64,000 nucleotides of DNA from Chelatococcus sambhunathii (GTDB lineage Bacteria; Pseudomonadota; Alphaproteobacteria; Rhizobiales; Beijerinckiaceae): the NCBI RefSeq assembly GCF_001418005.1, contig NZ_LIOL01000006.1, positions 1-64,000 of the forward strand, read 5' to 3'. Of the stretch, positions 62,584-64,000 are shown piece by piece. The position numbers were made by a program, and so were the translations under genes. Numbering within the stretch: position 1 is the first letter of the stretch; each line of letters opens with the position of its first letter. Under the pieces are notes generated by a model. That model was not told the origin of the DNA, searched no databases, and saw nothing but the letters and a program-made list of their open reading frames with translations.

Positions 62584-63822
62584 ATGGCCCGTCTGGTGAT
62601 GAAGTTCGGCGGCACGTCCGTCGCCAATATCGAACGCATCCGCAACGTGGCCAGGCACGTCAAACGGGAGGTCGACGCCGGCCACCAGGTGGCGGTCGTC
62701 GTCTCGGCGATGGCCGGCAAGACGAACGAACTCGTCGGCTGGTGCCGCGAGGCCTCGGCCCTGCACGACGCGCGCGAGTATGACGCGGTCGTCGCCTCCG
62801 GCGAGCAGGTGACGGCGGGCCTCCTCGCCATCGTGCTGCAGGACATGGGTATCTGGGCCCGTTCCTGGCAGGGCTGGCAGATACCGATCCTGACCGACGG
62901 TGCCCACGGCGCGGCCCGAATCACGGGCGCCGACGGCTCGCGCATCATCCAGCATTTCGAGGAGCGCAACGAGGTCGCGGTCGTCACCGGCTTCCAGGGC
63001 ATCCACCAGCCGACAAACCGCATCGCGACGCTCGGCCGCGGCGGCTCGGACACGAGCGCGGTGGCGCTCGCCGCCGCCATCCATGCCGACCGCTGCGACA
63101 TCTACACCGACGTCGACGGCGTCTACACGACGGACCCGCGCATCGTGCCCCAGGCCCGGCGCCTCGACCGCGTCTCCTTCGAGGAGATGCTCGAGATGGC
63201 CTCGCTCGGCGCCAAGGTGCTGCAGGTGCGCTCGGTCGAGCTCGCCATGACCCATAATGTGAAGACTTTCGTGCGTTCCAGCTTCGACGATCCCGCCGAT
63301 CCCAAGCCGGGCACGTTGATCTGTGACGAGGAGGATATCGTGGAACAGCAGATCGTCACCGGCATCGCCTATTCCAAGGACGAGGCCCAGATCACGCTCC
63401 GCCGCGTCGCCGACAAGCCGGGCGTCGCCGCCGCGATCTTCGTGCCGCTGGCCGATGCCAACATCAACGTCGACATGATCATCCAGGTCGTGTCCGACGA
63501 CACGACGACCACCGACATCACCTTTACCGTGCCGGCCGCCGACTATGAGCGCGCCAAGACGATCCTCGAGAAGGCGCGCGGCGAGATCGGCTATGCCACG
63601 CTGCAGGGCGCCACAGACGTGGTGAAGGTCTCGGCCATCGGCGTGGGCATGCGCAGCCACGCCGGCGTCGCCGCCAAGGCCTTCAAGGCGCTCGCCGACA
63701 AGGGCATCAACATCCGCGCCATCACGACGTCCGAGATCAAGTTCTCGGTGCTGATCGACGCGGCCTATACAGAGCTTGCGGTGCGCACGCTGCACTCGCT
63801 CTACGGGCTCGACAAGGCCTAG
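62584..63822 (+). CDS. lysC: Aspartate kinase
   Basis: A 412-residue monofunctional aspartokinase. The N-terminal kinase domain has [15 protein letters not shown] near 5-19, [30 protein letters not shown] near 137-165 and [16 protein letters not shown] near 172-187. Two C-terminal ACT domains (from about 265 and 345) bind lysine and threonine for feedback control. It makes aspartyl phosphate for Asd, encoded 28 kb to the left. The start at 62584 gives the usual [12 protein letters not shown]. Confidence 0.96.
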   Translation: MARLVMKFGGTSVANIERIRNVARHVKREVDAGHQVAVVVSAMAGKTNELVGWCREASALHDAREYDAVVASGEQVTAGLLAIVLQDMGIWARSWQGWQIPILTDGAHGAARITGADGSRIIQHFEERNEVAVVTGFQGIHQPTNRIATLGRGGSDTSAVALAAAIHADRCDIYTDVDGVYTTDPRIVPQARRLDRVSFEEMLEMASLGAKVLQVRSVELAMTHNVKTFVRSSFDDPADPKPGTLICDEEDIVEQQIVTGIAYSKDEAQITLRRVADKPGVAAAIFVPLADANINVDMIIQVVSDDTTTTDITFTVPAADYERAKTILEKARGEIGYATLQGATDVVKVSAIGVGMRSHAGVAAKAFKALADKGINIRAITTSEIKFSVLIDAAYTELAVRTLHSLYGLDKA

Positions 63823-63915
63823 AGCGCAGGCAAGACCGGCCCGGTTTCGGGTGGCCTCCTCCCCGCGCGCGGCTAACGTTCAGGCGGCTGCGACGGGCAG
63901 CGATCGAGGAGCATG

Positions 63916-64000
63916 ATGACGGCCACCCCACGCACCCCCGCCATGGGACCAACCGAATGGGCGATGCTGATCGCCCTTTCGGTCCTGTGGGGCGGCTCGT
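63916..64000 (+). CDS. Start of a DMT/EamA-type transporter, cut by the window end
   Basis: The first 28 residues are visible, MTATPRTPAMGPTEWAMLIA followed by LSVLWGGS. The helix with a WGGS end is the usual beginning of EamA transporters. Two adjacent ATG codons (63913 and 63916) follow AGGAG; the second has the better spacing. The gene continues beyond the window. Confidence 0.7.
   Translation, partial: MTATPRTPAMGPTEWAMLIALSVLWGGS

Noticed and set aside
1-64000. CRISPR arrays, tRNA or rRNA genes, insertion sequences
   Set aside because: No regularly spaced repeats, no tRNA-like T-loop or acceptor patterns, no rRNA sequence and no transposase were seen.

Overview
The window is GC-rich chromosomal DNA of an alphaproteobacterium, most likely a member of Hyphomicrobiales (Rhizobiales). 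This rests on the rplS-leuC-leuD-leuB-asd and metX-metW / chorismate mutase-hisC-tyrosine dehydrogenase gene orders, a complete core of the ethylmalonyl-CoA pathway (ccr, ecm, mcd), DUF2125 and ChaC-type genes, and a GTTC-N7-GTTC SOS box. About 60 protein genes are tightly packed on both strands. No rRNA, tRNA, CRISPR array, integrase or insertion sequence was seen.

Layout: (1) 1-4690, a gene-free edge followed by a two-gene RND efflux operon. (2) 4913-13169, a minus-strand operon reading from an RpiR regulator through a class III aminotransferase, a beta-keto acid cleavage enzyme, a TAXI-type TRAP transporter, a universal stress protein and an SDR dehydrogenase. (3) 13351-22815, running the other way: a second RpiR regulator, then an enolase-superfamily protein, a creatininase-type amidohydrolase, a complete dipeptide-type ABC transporter and a RidA protein. 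Regions 2 and 3 together form an 18-kb back-to-back catabolic island and are the most likely place for an undescribed pathway. (4) 23043-35727, housekeeping and amino-acid synthesis: topA, rplS, leuC, leuD, leuB, asd, with small accessory genes between them. (5) 35887-46197, carbonic anhydrase, a serine/threonine dehydratase-like enzyme, a malyl-CoA lyase-type enzyme, metX-metW, and aromatic amino-acid genes. (6) 46219-53591, a small orphan gene behind tandem SOS boxes, envelope and division genes (plsC-like, ydcF, ftsX, ftsE), hpt with a CpdR-like receiver, a Cys/Met-metabolism PLP enzyme, a lone BRO-N gene and a host-attachment-type gene. (7) 53690-58946, mcd and ecm divergent from ccr. (8) 59175-64000, a BrkB-type membrane protein, DMT exporters, a GNAT protein, ubiG and lysC.

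How the genes fit together: asd and lysC supply the aspartate pathway feeding metX/metW. leuC, leuD and leuB carry out the last steps of leucine synthesis, with a RidA protein nearby that may clear reactive enamines. ccr, ecm, mcd and the lyase allow growth on C2 units or acetyl-CoA-yielding substrates. The two transporters with their enzymes suggest uptake and breakdown of amine- or amide-containing compounds.

A dispersed repeat of about 90 bp, made of two hairpin arms with complementary flanks, occurs five times, four of them between convergent genes. Start codons were chosen by ribosome-binding site and by the usual start of each family, so several proteins begin downstream of the longest possible reading frame. 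Everything here is from reading the sequence; no database or structure search was run.
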